64,000 nt of DNA from Thermotoga sp. Mc24 (GTDB lineage Bacteria; Thermotogota; Thermotogae; Thermotogales; Thermotogaceae): contig NZ_JSFH01000011.1 in the NCBI RefSeq assembly GCF_000784835.1, forward strand, positions 85,174 to 149,173, written 5' to 3'. The translations under genes were made by a program, and so were the position numbers. This document shows, piece by piece, positions 8,667-17,757 of the stretch. Position 1 is the first letter of the stretch, and the number at the start of each line of letters is the position of its first letter. The notes under the pieces were generated by a model. The model was not told the origin of the DNA. It searched no databases and saw nothing but the letters and a program-made list of their open reading frames with translations.

Positions 8667-9820
8667 GAGTTTTCCCTCTTTTCCAGTATCATAGGCTGGA
8701 CGATCAGCGTGAAAACAGCCCCAACCCCTATCCCAAGCATCATGAGTAGAGATATGTTTTTAAAGAGTGCGAGTTCAGAGAAGAGAAGAACGGCGAATCC
8801 CGAGATCAATCCCAGCGCGTTTGTGAGAACAGATGGTCCCACGTTCTTGACCACAAGGTACGGATCTCTCAGCCTCTTCTCTTCCGAAGCAATGTGAATG
8901 GAATAATCTATCACAAGACCCATGAGAATACCGGAGGTGATCGATGTTGACACATCCAGACTGATCCCAAAGAGGGCCATGAACAGGAAGTTGAACACCG
9001 TCGTGAAAGCGATTGGAACCATCACACTGAGTGTGGTGAGCGGTCTTCGGAATATGATGAAGACCATGGCAAAGATCAGAACTGAAGCAATGACGATGCT
9101 CTGTATCTGTGATTTCATGATGCTTTCGTTGATATCGTCCCAGATCAGAACGGATCCCGCCACATAGTGTGACCAGCCCGTTTCGCTCATCACTTTGTTG
9201 ATCAGATCTACCACTTTTTTCACATGTTCGTATCCTTCCGGTGTGAGATTGACGATCAACCTTATCCTGTTTCTATCTCCGATGAAGGTCTTGAGAAACG
9301 GGTTCGTTCTGGAGAGCGCGTACATTATCGGAACGGGAATATCCACAGGAAACACCACACTGGAGACGTACTCGCTCTTTTCTATCTTTTCGATTAGCTC
9401 TTTCAAGGTCTTGGAATCCGTCCCAACGAATGGAACAGTTTTCTCCAGCACCAGATAGATCGGCTCTCTCGTGTTGAACTTTTCCACGATGAGGTCGTAA
9501 GCTTTTCTGAGTTCGGAATCCCTGTCGAAATAAGACACCATATCCGAACCCACCTGTACTCTTTTGAGCAGAAACGGTGAAAGAACCGCTATCACCAGGA
9601 AGACAACGAGGACGATCAGAGCGATCTTTCTTCCCACGTACTTCATACCAAAGTTCCTCGGAGTTCTCTTTGGAGTGTAGTTTCTGAAGATCTCCACACC
9701 GGATGTGAATATCACAAGAACCACAACAGCGAGTCCGGAAGAAACCAGAATTCCGAGTTCTCTGAACGCCCTTATATCGATGAAGACGAAAGACATGAAT
9801 CCCGCTGCGGTGGTGAGCAT
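8663..9820 (-). CDS. RND (HAE3/MmpL-like) exporter, C-terminal part after frameshift
   Basis: This 385-residue frame carries the second half of a 12-helix RND transporter. It has a helix pair at 1-40, one at about 65-85 that starts the second repeat, a large exported loop (about 90-230), and five closing helices. The reading frame continues upstream without a stop (KEAVKHIFKPILFS) to the A7 run at 9860-9866, where the N-terminal half ends early. With one more A the two halves would make one protein of about 674 residues. The ATG at 9820 is therefore probably not a true start. The export substrate (lipid or hydrophobic) is unknown. Confidence 0.8.
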   Translation of the reverse strand: MLTTAAGFMSFVFIDIRAFRELGILVSSGLAVVVLVIFTSGVEIFRNYTPKRTPRNFGMKYVGRKIALIVLVVFLVIAVLSPFLLKRVQVGSDMVSYFDRDSELRKAYDLIVEKFNTREPIYLVLEKTVPFVGTDSKTLKELIEKIEKSEYVSSVVFPVDIPVPIMYALSRTNPFLKTFIGDRNRIRLIVNLTPEGYEHVKKVVDLINKVMSETGWSHYVAGSVLIWDDINESIMKSQIQSIVIASVLIFAMVFIIFRRPLTTLSVMVPIAFTTVFNFLFMALFGISLDVSTSITSGILMGLVIDYSIHIASEEKRLRDPYLVVKNVGPSVLTNALGLISGFAVLLFSELALFKNISLLMMLGIGVGAVFTLIVQPMILEKRENS

Positions 9821-9849
9821 CGAAAAAAGTATGGGTTTGAAGATGTGTT

Positions 9850-10686
9850 TTACCGCCTCTTTTTTTCACTGAACCTGAACAGCGCGTTGTAGAAGTGAAG
9901 CCCGTACGCAGAGCCGATGATGAGGAGAAAGGTGATGGTCATCACGGTCATGGTGTTGAGGCTCTTTCCCATAGCGAAAAACACAGCGAACACAAAAAAC
10001 GTGGACAGCACAGGAACCATCAAAGAAAAGAGTGCTGCTCTGAAGGATCTCAGCTGGTAGTAGAAGAGAAGAAAGATCACAAGAAACATGAAAATAGGAT
10101 AAACGAAAGTCTGCCTCACCAGCTCTTTGAAAAGAGCGCTGTCTATCACTGGTTCACCAAACAGGTAATTTTTCTCGAAGTAGCCGGACACGAGACTTTT
10201 TATCTCGGGTATTTTGTCCCTTGCGTTGACACCTTCTTTGAATATCACGTTCAAAAGCGCGTACTTCCCATCTTCTGTGATGAAACTCTTCGCGTTCGGG
10301 TCATTCAAAACGTCGTTTGAAATTTTCCCATCTTTGAAGTAATAGTCCATTCTGAAACCAGAAAACCTTGGAAGGTTCACGGGACTCATAACACTCGAGA
10401 TGTCTTCTCTTTTTTCCAGAGCCTCGTGGAGTTCGTACAGAGCCCTTGCGTCTTCGAAGAAGTTCTTATCACCTTCGACAACGATCACAATCGAGGAACT
10501 TCCGCCGAACTCCCTGTTCACACGAAAGAGGTTCTTCACGTTTTCGTTCGTGGTCTTTTCAGGATCTCCATTGTAACCTGGAAGGAACACCTCAGGACCG
10601 GTCTCTATCTTTCCAAGAGAAAAAACAACAAGGAACGAAAGGAAAACCAGCACCACGTATATTGTGGTGAAGAAGTACCTTCTCAT
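9850..10686 (-). CDS. RND (HAE3/MmpL-like) exporter, N-terminal part, frameshifted
   Basis: This is the first half of the same RND exporter. It has an N-terminal helix (1-25), an exported loop of about 150 residues, and three helices (about 195-265). The frame ends at ...FSEKKRR just after an A7 homopolymer. The 4-helix break point falls inside what should be a six-helix bundle, so the protein as written cannot be complete. The gene begins 1 bp after the marR stop, so the two are co-transcribed. Confidence 0.8.
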   Translation of the reverse strand: MRRYFFTTIYVVLVFLSFLVVFSLGKIETGPEVFLPGYNGDPEKTTNENVKNLFRVNREFGGSSSIVIVVEGDKNFFEDARALYELHEALEKREDISSVMSPVNLPRFSGFRMDYYFKDGKISNDVLNDPNAKSFITEDGKYALLNVIFKEGVNARDKIPEIKSLVSGYFEKNYLFGEPVIDSALFKELVRQTFVYPIFMFLVIFLLFYYQLRSFRAALFSLMVPVLSTFFVFAVFFAMGKSLNTMTVMTITFLLIIGSAYGLHFYNALFRFSEKKRR

Positions 10687-10687
10687 G

Positions 10688-11116
10688 CTACCTTCCCTCC
10701 CTCGACAAGGCTTCCACCATTCGATTGAATCCTTCGCTCACCACTTTGAGATCTTCCTCGGAAAATTTCTCAAGAACACTTTTCAAAAGACTTTCGAAGT
10801 TCGAAAGAATCTCTTCGAAGATTTTCTTTCCCTTTTCGGTCAAGACCACCCGGTACGTTCTTCTATCAACAGGGTCCATCTCTCTGACGACCAAGCCTCT
10901 TTTCTCCAGAGAATCCACCACGTTCGTTACGTTGCTCTTCGTTGTGGAAAGAAACTCCGCTATCTCCTTCATCTTTTTTGGACCGAAGAGAGCCACGTAG
11001 AGGAACGCGTAGAGCTCCGTTGTTTTCATGTCAGAGACCTCCTCGTTCGATGGAAGATAACTGGAAAACCTCATCACGAGCGAAAAGAGTGTTCTGAATA
11101 TCTCCAGAGCATCCAT
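10688..11116 (-). CDS. MarR family transcriptional regulator
   Basis: The protein has 142 residues with a MarR winged helix: MKEIAEFLSTTKSNVTNVVDSLEKRGLV forms the recognition region and the wing contains DPVDRRTYRVVLTEKG. I chose the ATG at 11116 (MDALEIF), which has GGGGGGTG upstream; longer in-frame starts would fall at or before the likely transcription start. It leads the RND exporter gene and is divergent from the MATE gene, so it probably controls both pumps and itself. Confidence 0.9.
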   Translation of the reverse strand: MDALEIFRTLFSLVMRFSSYLPSNEEVSDMKTTELYAFLYVALFGPKKMKEIAEFLSTTKSNVTNVVDSLEKRGLVVREMDPVDRRTYRVVLTEKGKKIFEEILSNFESLLKSVLEKFSEEDLKVVSEGFNRMVEALSREGR

Positions 11117-11140
11117 ATCTTCACCCCCCATTTTTTGACA

Positions 11141-11174
11141 GTTCAATTATAGAACAGTTCAATTATTTTACCAA
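11141..11174 (-). promoter_or_regulatory. marR promoter with overlapping dyad operator
   Basis: On the minus strand TTGGTA (11169-11174), a 17-bp spacer and a perfect TATAAT (11146-11151) form a promoter. The -10 box lies inside the dyad GTTC-N7-GAAC (11141-11155), and the direct repeat ACAGTTCAATTAT occurs twice, about 16 bp apart. This arrangement suits autorepression by MarR. Confidence 0.6.
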
Positions 11175-11178
11175 ATGG

Positions 11179-11207
11179 TTCACCATCCGAACTATTTGTT
11201 GTAGAAT
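11179..11207 (+). promoter_or_regulatory. Possible MATE gene promoter
   Basis: TAGAAT at 11202-11207 is preceded 17 bp upstream by a weak TTCACC. Transcription would begin about 10 bases before the chosen start codon, so the leader is very short. This is tentative. Confidence 0.35.
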
Positions 11208-11224
11208 AAGAACCGGTGATGAGA

Positions 11225-12619
11225 ATGAGATATTCACTCTTTAAGAATTACCTTCCAAAGGAAGAAGTACCGGAGATCAGAAAGGAACTCATAAAATTGG
11301 CACTTCCTGCCATGGGAGAAAACGTGCTTCAGATGCTCTTTGGAATGGCAGACACCGCCTTTTTGGGACATTACTCCTGGAAAGCGATGAGCGGTGTGGG
11401 GCTCTCCAACCAGATATTCTGGGTGGTTCAGGTCGTCCTGATAGCCGCCAGTATGGGAGCCACCGTAACGATAGCGAACGCCATCGGAGCGGGCAACAGG
11501 AAAGCTGTGAGATCCCTTGCCTGGAACAGTGTCTTTCTTGCCATATTCACGGGTGTTATTCTCACCGTTCTCACACCGCTCTCCGATGTGTTGATAAACA
11601 TCTTTCCGAATCTGGAAGGAGAAATAGAAGCATCCGCGAAGGAGTATCTGAAAATCATCCTTTCCGGCTCCATGGGATTTTCCATCATGGCCGTGTTCTC
11701 CGCGATGCTCAGAGGTGCCGGTGACACAAGAACGCCGATGATCGTCACCGGCCTCACAAACTTTTTGAACATCTTCCTCGATTACGCCATGATCTTTGGA
11801 AAGTTCGGATTCCCGGAGATGGGAGTCGGAGGAGCAGCTCTCGCAACGATCCTCTCAAGATTCGTGGGAGCAGCGATTCTCACGTACGTGATATTCAAAA
11901 GAGAGGAGTTTCAGCTCAGAAAAGGATTCGTTCCTCCCAGATGGTCCAGCCAGAGGGAAATTCTCCGTGTTGGATTTCCAACTGCCATAGAGAACTTCGT
12001 CTTTTCCACAGGTGTTCTGATGTTCGCGAACATCCTGCTCATCGCAGGAGCGGAAGCGTACGCCGGACACAGAATAGGTATAAACGTCGAGTCTCTCTCC
12101 TTCATGCCCGCGTTTGGAATCTCGGTTGCCATCACCACACTGGTTGGAAGATACAACGGGATGGGAAACAGGGAACACGTCCTTGGAGTCATCCGGCAGG
12201 GCTGGATCCTGAGTCTTCTGTTTCAGGTGACGGTTGGTATCATTATCTTTCTTTTTCCAGAGCCACTGATTCGCATCTTCACCAGCGATCCACAGATAAT
12301 AGAGATCGCAAAGCTCCCTGTCAAGATAATCGGGCTATTCCAGTTTTTCCTCGCAATAGACTCAACCATGAACGGTGCCCTCAGGGGGACGGGAAACACC
12401 CTTCCACCGATGATCATCACCTTCATATCCATCTGGACCGCGAGGCTCCCCGTCGCCTTCGTGATGGTGAAGTACTTCCAGCTCGGACTTTTCGGTGCCT
12501 GGATCGGTATGATCGCAGACATCATCTTTCGAAGCACACTGAAGCTCCTCTTCTTCCTCTCCGGCAAGTGGGAAAAGAGAGCCGCCCTCACACGGGAGAG
12601 AGTGAAGGAACTGGGATAA
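11225..12619 (+). CDS. MATE family multidrug/metabolite efflux protein
   Basis: This protein of about 464 residues has twelve predicted membrane segments in two repeats (for example LKIILSGSMGFSIMAVFSAML and the mirrored second half with GALRGTGNT). MATE carriers export cationic compounds in exchange for Na+ or H+. I prefer the ATG at 11225, which has GGTGA five bases upstream; ATG/GTG codons at 11216-11221 are alternatives. It is transcribed away from marR, whose operator region it shares, and its end converges on nagA with a 5-bp gap and no clear terminator. Confidence 0.92.
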   Translation: MRYSLFKNYLPKEEVPEIRKELIKLALPAMGENVLQMLFGMADTAFLGHYSWKAMSGVGLSNQIFWVVQVVLIAASMGATVTIANAIGAGNRKAVRSLAWNSVFLAIFTGVILTVLTPLSDVLINIFPNLEGEIEASAKEYLKIILSGSMGFSIMAVFSAMLRGAGDTRTPMIVTGLTNFLNIFLDYAMIFGKFGFPEMGVGGAALATILSRFVGAAILTYVIFKREEFQLRKGFVPPRWSSQREILRVGFPTAIENFVFSTGVLMFANILLIAGAEAYAGHRIGINVESLSFMPAFGISVAITTLVGRYNGMGNREHVLGVIRQGWILSLLFQVTVGIIIFLFPEPLIRIFTSDPQIIEIAKLPVKIIGLFQFFLAIDSTMNGALRGTGNTLPPMIITFISIWTARLPVAFVMVKYFQLGLFGAWIGMIADIIFRSTLKLLFFLSGKWEKRAALTRERVKELG

Positions 12620-12624
12620 TTCAT

Positions 12625-13719
12625 TCATCTGGATCGAAAAACAACCTCACCCTCTTTGATCGTCATCACAACGTTCAAACCTTCGTCGAGAAGAACAAGA
12701 TCTGCCCTCGCTCCTTCGGCTATTCTTCCTCTATCAGCCAGCCCCAGTTCAACACAGCTGTTGTACGAGGAAACCTTCGCAAGTTCTGTAAGAGAACACC
12801 CCGTAAACTTTCTGAAGTTCTTCACGGCCTGTGAGAAAAGGAGCGTGCTTCCCGCGAGTGTACCATCTTCCAACCTCGGAACACCGCCTTCCACCTTCAC
12901 CACGAGATCTCCCAGGGTGGTCGTTCCATCTTTGAGACCCGCCGCAGATATAGAATCTGTGACCAGAACGATTCCATCCGCTTTTTTCACTTTGTAGACG
13001 AGTTTCACCATCTCCTTAGAAAGATGTACCCCGTCGCAGATGAGCTCCAGCTTCACATCGTCCAACAAAAGTCCCGCCCCCGTGATTCCTATCTCTCTGT
13101 GATGAAGTGGCTTCAATCCGTTCGGAAAGTGTGTGATTCTTTTGACTCCCTTTTCGTAAAATTTCCTGAACTCCTCAAAAGTAGCGATGGAATGTCCTGC
13201 TGAAAGAACGATGCCTTTTTCCACGAGTCTCAAAAGAAGTTCGGAGCTTTCTATTTCAGGTGCGAAGGTGAGCATCTTCACCGGAGAATCGATTTCCCTC
13301 AGTTCTTCTTCTGAAGGTGGTCTTATGTGTCCTTCTGAGTGCGCCCCTTTCTTTTCTTTGGAGATGTACGGTCCTTCCAGATGAATGCCAAGTAGCGATG
13401 TTGACGGGTTTTCAAGGATGTATTCCTTCGCTTTTCTCAAAATTTCTTTCATACTTCCAAATGAAGTGGAAACAGTTGTGGCAAGAAACGTGGTGATTCC
13501 TTGTGAGTAGAGAAATTCTTCCATTTCAGAAAAGTCGCAGTTCATGGTGTCTGCACCCATCACACCGTGGATGTGCGGATCGACAAACCCGGGCATGAGA
13601 ACACCCCGTGGAATGCATTCTCTCTTTTCAACTTTCACGACCTTTCCCTCTTCTATCTCCACGTCCCCAGTGAACTCTCCATCAACGGGATCAACGATCA
13701 GAACTTTCTCAACAACCAT
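12625..13719 (-). CDS. nagA: N-acetylglucosamine-6-phosphate deacetylase
   Basis: This amidohydrolase of 364 residues converts GlcNAc-6-P to glucosamine-6-P and acetate. The metal-site motif DPHIHG lies near residue 55, followed by GIHLEGP (ligand Glu), AGHS, THFPNGL and VTDSISAAG, all typical of NagA. The start is the ATG at 13719 behind GAGGTG; a longer frame without a ribosome site is rejected. It is the last gene of the amino-sugar operon and starts 10 bp after nagB-II. Confidence 0.95.
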   Translation of the reverse strand: MVVEKVLIVDPVDGEFTGDVEIEEGKVVKVEKRECIPRGVLMPGFVDPHIHGVMGADTMNCDFSEMEEFLYSQGITTFLATTVSTSFGSMKEILRKAKEYILENPSTSLLGIHLEGPYISKEKKGAHSEGHIRPPSEEELREIDSPVKMLTFAPEIESSELLLRLVEKGIVLSAGHSIATFEEFRKFYEKGVKRITHFPNGLKPLHHREIGITGAGLLLDDVKLELICDGVHLSKEMVKLVYKVKKADGIVLVTDSISAAGLKDGTTTLGDLVVKVEGGVPRLEDGTLAGSTLLFSQAVKNFRKFTGCSLTELAKVSSYNSCVELGLADRGRIAEGARADLVLLDEGLNVVMTIKEGEVVFRSR

Positions 13720-13729
13720 AGAACACACC

Positions 13730-14722
13730 TCACAGAACAACGGTCTTTTCCAGATGGGGAGGATTGTCTGGTGAGATACCCTTGGAAATCGCCTTCTGAT
13801 ACCCAAGAATCTGAGCGGGAACAGTCCTCAAAAAGGCAGATCTCCAGTCGTTGCTCACCGGGATATCTCCATCTTCTCCCACCTCCAGAACGGTGGCACC
13901 GAATGATTCGAGTTCTTTTTTCAATCGCTTCTCCTGTTCATCCATTCCCGACACTTTTTGCATGAAGACGAGAGCGCCTTTTTTCACCAGTGCCTTTGGA
14001 CCGTGCCTGTACTCGAGCGTCGAATACGCTTCCGAGAAAGTGAGAGACATCTCAATACATTTTAAAGCCGATTCAAGGCTGATTCCAAAAAACTCTGACA
14101 TGCCAAGGAACACGAAGTGATCGTGTTCTTTCAGATCGATCTTTTCAATCACCTTCCAAGAGATATCGAAGAACTCGGACGAATACCCGACGAGCTCTGA
14201 GAACCGCTCCGTTGAATTTCCGGCTATTCTGTCTGCCAGAAACATCAAAGAGAGCAGGATCATGTTGAAAGACTTCGTCATCACGATCGCTTCTTCTCGT
14301 ATGGGAAACACGAGTGGAAGATCACTCTCTTTTGCGAGTCTCGATTCTTCTTCTATAGTGATCCCTACTGTTCTGTAGTTTCGTTTCCTCAGAACATCGT
14401 TTGCGAGAAGTACCTCCGTTGTGTTCCCGGTTCTCGAGAAAAGAAAGGCCAGTCCTTCCTCCTTGAGATCTGGAACCTTCTGGAAAGCCACCTCACCCGC
14501 CGGGATTGCTCTTGTTCTTATCTTTAAAACTCTCTCGAAATAATTGGAGATGGTGAGGGCGAGGTTGTACGAACTCCCACATCCCACAAAGAACACTTCA
14601 TCAGCCAGATTCTTCTGTATTTCACTGAAGATTTCCGTTTTTTCCAAGTTCAGAACAAAGTTCTCGAAGAACTCTTTCAACTCGTTTCTCTGGTCTGTGA
14701 TCTCTTTCAGTGTTTTGCTCAT
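13730..14722 (-). CDS. SIS-domain glucosamine-6-phosphate deaminase (NagB-II type)
   Basis: This 330-residue protein has two SIS domains; the first shows FVGCGSSYNLA and FSRTGNTTEV. It has the size and layout of the C-terminal isomerase half of GlmS but no glutaminase domain, as in the NagB-II deaminases that convert glucosamine-6-P to fructose-6-P and ammonia. Its place directly before nagA in an amino-sugar uptake operon supports that role over biosynthesis. A classical NagB is absent from the window. Confidence 0.88.
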   Translation of the reverse strand: MSKTLKEITDQRNELKEFFENFVLNLEKTEIFSEIQKNLADEVFFVGCGSSYNLALTISNYFERVLKIRTRAIPAGEVAFQKVPDLKEEGLAFLFSRTGNTTEVLLANDVLRKRNYRTVGITIEEESRLAKESDLPLVFPIREEAIVMTKSFNMILLSLMFLADRIAGNSTERFSELVGYSSEFFDISWKVIEKIDLKEHDHFVFLGMSEFFGISLESALKCIEMSLTFSEAYSTLEYRHGPKALVKKGALVFMQKVSGMDEQEKRLKKELESFGATVLEVGEDGDIPVSNDWRSAFLRTVPAQILGYQKAISKGISPDNPPHLEKTVVL

Positions 14723-14735
14723 AATCTTCCCTCCT

Positions 14736-15551
14736 TCAGTATTTCACGCCGCCGGCAATAGCGTTTATTATGTACCTCTGAGCGAAGATGAACAGTAATA
14801 CAACAGGAAGTATCGCCAGAACGATTCCAGCTGCGGTGTATCTGAAATTCACTTGGAAAGTGCTGTTCAGATAAACGAGTGCCACAGAGAGAGGATACTT
14901 GTTGGAATCGGACAGAACTATGAGAGGCCACAGGAAATTGTCCCACCAGGTGATCACCTGGAACACAACGAGAGTGGCGATGTCCGGCTTTATTAGAGGT
15001 GTGATTATCCTCCACCATATGTAGAGTTCTCCGGCACCATCTATCCTCGCAGCGTCTTCGAAGCTCTTCGGAACACTCAAATAAGCCTGTCTCATCATGA
15101 AGATACCGAAGATCGTAACGGCCTGAGGAAGAATCACACCGGTGTAGGTGTTCAGAAGACCGAGTTTTCTGAGGGTGAGGTAGTTGACTATCAAAGTGTT
15201 CTGAACTGGAATCATCATTGGAAGAAGAATCAGAAAGAGCACCAGCTGTTTCCCTTTGAAGTCTATTCTGGCGAGAGGATAGGCCACCATCAGCGAGAAA
15301 AGCACGTTCAAAAGTGTGCCAAAACCCGCTATTATAATCGTGTTCAGATAGTAATTTCCAAGTTTCACTGTCTTCCATGCCCCAATGTAGTTTGAAAAGG
15401 TTGCCGGGTACGGGATGAGACTTGGTGGGTACTTGTACACATTGCCCCCTGCCTCGAAAGAGGTCTTCGCAATCCAGTAAAACGGCCACACTGAGAGAAG
15501 CGAAAAAAGGACAAGGACCACATAAGTCAAGACCTTTCTGATCTTAGGCAT
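14736..15551 (-). CDS. ABC sugar transporter permease (MalG-like)
   Basis: This 271-residue permease of the carbohydrate CUT1 class has six membrane segments and the EAA loop near residues 160-190 (SFEDAARIDGAGELYIWWRIITPLI, in part). It overlaps the end of the partner permease by 8 bp. With that partner and the binding protein it would import a GlcNAc-containing sugar. No ATPase gene is in the operon. Confidence 0.92.
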   Translation of the reverse strand: MPKIRKVLTYVVLVLFSLLSVWPFYWIAKTSFEAGGNVYKYPPSLIPYPATFSNYIGAWKTVKLGNYYLNTIIIAGFGTLLNVLFSLMVAYPLARIDFKGKQLVLFLILLPMMIPVQNTLIVNYLTLRKLGLLNTYTGVILPQAVTIFGIFMMRQAYLSVPKSFEDAARIDGAGELYIWWRIITPLIKPDIATLVVFQVITWWDNFLWPLIVLSDSNKYPLSVALVYLNSTFQVNFRYTAAGIVLAILPVVLLFIFAQRYIINAIAGGVKY

Positions 15552-16446
15552 AATAGCTCTTCAAACCTCCTTCCCTGAACAAGTAGAAGTTCAGAAGCGA
15601 AAATGCAATCACAACGAAGCTGAACAGAACAGCGGCAGCGTTCGAATATCCGAACTGGAGATATTCAAAAGCTCGATTGTATATGAAAATTCCCATTGTT
15701 TCCGTTGCATGAACTGGTCCACCCTTTGTCATGGCATAAATCTCTCCGAAGACGTTCAAAGCTGCTATGGATGACATGGTTGAGCAAAACAGGATGTACG
15801 GTTTCAGAAGGGGGATCGTCACTTTGAAAAAGACTTGAGAAGGTTTCGCACCGTCAACCCTGGCAGCCTCTATCAATTCCTTGGGAATGCTCTGGAGTCC
15901 TGCCAGATATATGACCATGTAGTAACCGAATCCCTTCCACATGGTGACGAACATGATAGCGAAGAGAGCTATCTTGGGATCTGAGAGGAAAGCAATCGAC
16001 TCGTCTATAATATGAAGTGATTGAAGCAAAAAGTTGATGAATCCCTTTTCTCTGTACATCCACTGCCACGTGATCGCAGCAATAGTGATGGGAGTAACCA
16101 CTGGAAGAAAAATGAGAGTCCTGAAAAGATTCCTACCCTTTATGGCCCTGTCGAGCAGAACCGCAAGCAGTATAGAAACGAGCTGGAGTGGAGGTACAAC
16201 AAGTAGGTACAAAAGACTGTTCTTGAAGGCGTTCCAGAATAAAGGATCGCGAAGCAGATCGACGTAGTTTTTCAGTCCTATGTAAAGAGATTCTCCGACT
16301 ATGTCGTACTGGTAAAAGGAAATCTTGATACCGAACACGAGAGGATAATATATGAAAAGCACCATGAGGAGAGTGGGGGTCGTTATGAAGAAGAATGCAA
16401 GGAGAAGCTGTTTTTTTCTCAGACTTTTGTAGTACCTTCCTGGCAT
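15544..16446 (-). CDS. ABC sugar transporter permease (MalF-like)
   Basis: This 300-residue CUT1 permease has six membrane segments and an EAA-type loop (ELIEAARVDGAKPSQVFFKV). The start ATG follows AAAGGAGAG. It is separated from the binding-protein gene by a GC-rich hairpin, as is common where the binding protein must be made in excess. Confidence 0.92.
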   Translation of the reverse strand: MPGRYYKSLRKKQLLLAFFFITTPTLLMVLFIYYPLVFGIKISFYQYDIVGESLYIGLKNYVDLLRDPLFWNAFKNSLLYLLVVPPLQLVSILLAVLLDRAIKGRNLFRTLIFLPVVTPITIAAITWQWMYREKGFINFLLQSLHIIDESIAFLSDPKIALFAIMFVTMWKGFGYYMVIYLAGLQSIPKELIEAARVDGAKPSQVFFKVTIPLLKPYILFCSTMSSIAALNVFGEIYAMTKGGPVHATETMGIFIYNRAFEYLQFGYSNAAAVLFSFVVIAFSLLNFYLFREGGLKSYYA

Positions 16447-16465
16447 TTTCTCTCTCCTTTCGAAA

Positions 16466-16486
16466 GGGAGGGGGCATGCCCCTCCC
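16466..16486 (-). terminator. Intercistronic hairpin after the binding-protein gene
   Basis: GGGAGGGG and CCCCTCCC form an 8-bp GC stem with a GCATG loop. The following T-run is weak, so partial termination or mRNA stabilisation is more likely than a full stop. Confidence 0.6.
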
Positions 16487-16494
16487 TATCTTTT

Positions 16495-17757
16495 TCATTT
16501 CGATTGCTGAGTCTGAATGAGATATCTCCAGTACTTCGCGGTCTCTTCGAGCGCTGTTTCGGGATCTTTTTGTCCAAGGAACACCTGAATAATGGCATCC
16601 TTCAATTTGTCGAACGCTTCTTTTCTGAATGGTATGTCATCGTTGTAGAACGTGATGTTCTCAAGATACTTAGCTCCCATGATCCTGGCTTTGGCAGCGA
16701 GCGTTCCATCATCTTTTGAGAACCATGGGTCGTTCACCGCTGTTTTAAGAGTTGGGAATATGGTCACAAGCTTACAGAATGCGATCTGGTTCTCGAGGTT
16801 TGCAACGAATGCTGCGAATTTTGCGGCTTCCTTAGGATTTTTGGATCCTCTGACCACGTTCAGCGTTGAGTACCATCCACTCATTCTCACACCCGGCTTT
16901 GGAGCCGGAATGGGAGCAACATCGGACTTTTCATATATTTCTGGGGCGTTCCATTTCACTCTGTCCGCGAACTGAACACCAGTGATCAACATGGCGAGCT
17001 CCCCAGCCTGATAGAGTTCTGTGGCTCTCGTCCATTCTCCACCCTGGACGATTTCGCTCGGGATGTACTTCTGTTTGTAGAGAGTGGCCCATTTGTTGAG
17101 AGTGTGAGCGTATTCCAGCCTGTCGAAGAGTACTTCTTTTATTCTGTTGTTTTCATCCACAGTGTAGAGATTCAACCCGTCCCAGTTGAAGATCGCAGAA
17201 GGATCTTGGAAGATCGTTGGAAGAGCCCCATATTTCCCCGTTTTTTCCTTGATCAAAACTGAGTAGAGGAGTATTTCATCCCAGGTTCGAGGTGGATACT
17301 TCGGATCCAGTCCAGCTTTTTCGAAGATCTCTTTGTTGTAGAATATCACGTCCACCGCTGTGTACCAGGGAATCCCGTAAATTCCGCCTTTCCAGGTGAG
17401 CCCTTTGATCATGTTGTCGAAATACTGATTGATAACTTCTTCGGGTAGCAAATCGTTCAACGGGAACAGAACTTTCTTCTGAGCGAATTCAATGGTCCAT
17501 TGAGCGTTCAGGTTCACGACATCGGGTGGGTTTCCAGAAGAGAAGGCTGCAAGAAGCTTCTGTTGGAGAACGTCCCACGGAACATCTTCCCAGACAATTT
17601 CAACATCCGGGTTCAACTCTTCGTACCTGTCGATGATACCCTGAATGAAATCTGTGAAGGTCGGTTTCAGCGACATGGTCCAGAAGACTATCTTGGTTTT
17701 GGACAGTGCCAGAACTGCGAGAAGAACTACCAAAAGAATGACCACGAACTTCCTCAT
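16495..17757 (-). CDS. ABC transporter sugar-binding protein
   Basis: This 420-residue extracytoplasmic solute-binding protein of family 1 has an N-terminal signal peptide (about 1-19, MRKFVVILLVVLLAVLALS) without a lipobox, as is usual for Thermotoga binding proteins. The mature part shows family features such as YEELNPDVEI and YGIPWYTAVDVIFYN. The start overlaps the nagZ stop (ATGA), so it is translationally coupled. Neighbours point to GlcNAc, chitobiose or related oligosaccharides as ligand. Confidence 0.92.
   Translation of the reverse strand: MRKFVVILLVVLLAVLALSKTKIVFWTMSLKPTFTDFIQGIIDRYEELNPDVEIVWEDVPWDVLQQKLLAAFSSGNPPDVVNLNAQWTIEFAQKKVLFPLNDLLPEEVINQYFDNMIKGLTWKGGIYGIPWYTAVDVIFYNKEIFEKAGLDPKYPPRTWDEILLYSVLIKEKTGKYGALPTIFQDPSAIFNWDGLNLYTVDENNRIKEVLFDRLEYAHTLNKWATLYKQKYIPSEIVQGGEWTRATELYQAGELAMLITGVQFADRVKWNAPEIYEKSDVAPIPAPKPGVRMSGWYSTLNVVRGSKNPKEAAKFAAFVANLENQIAFCKLVTIFPTLKTAVNDPWFSKDDGTLAAKARIMGAKYLENITFYNDDIPFRKEAFDKLKDAIIQVFLGQKDPETALEETAKYWRYLIQTQQSK

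Noticed and set aside
11941..12834. Plus-strand open frame of 297 codons over the end of the MATE gene
   Set aside because: It is a second frame of the MATE gene running into nagA from the wrong side; the composition is unlike a real protein.
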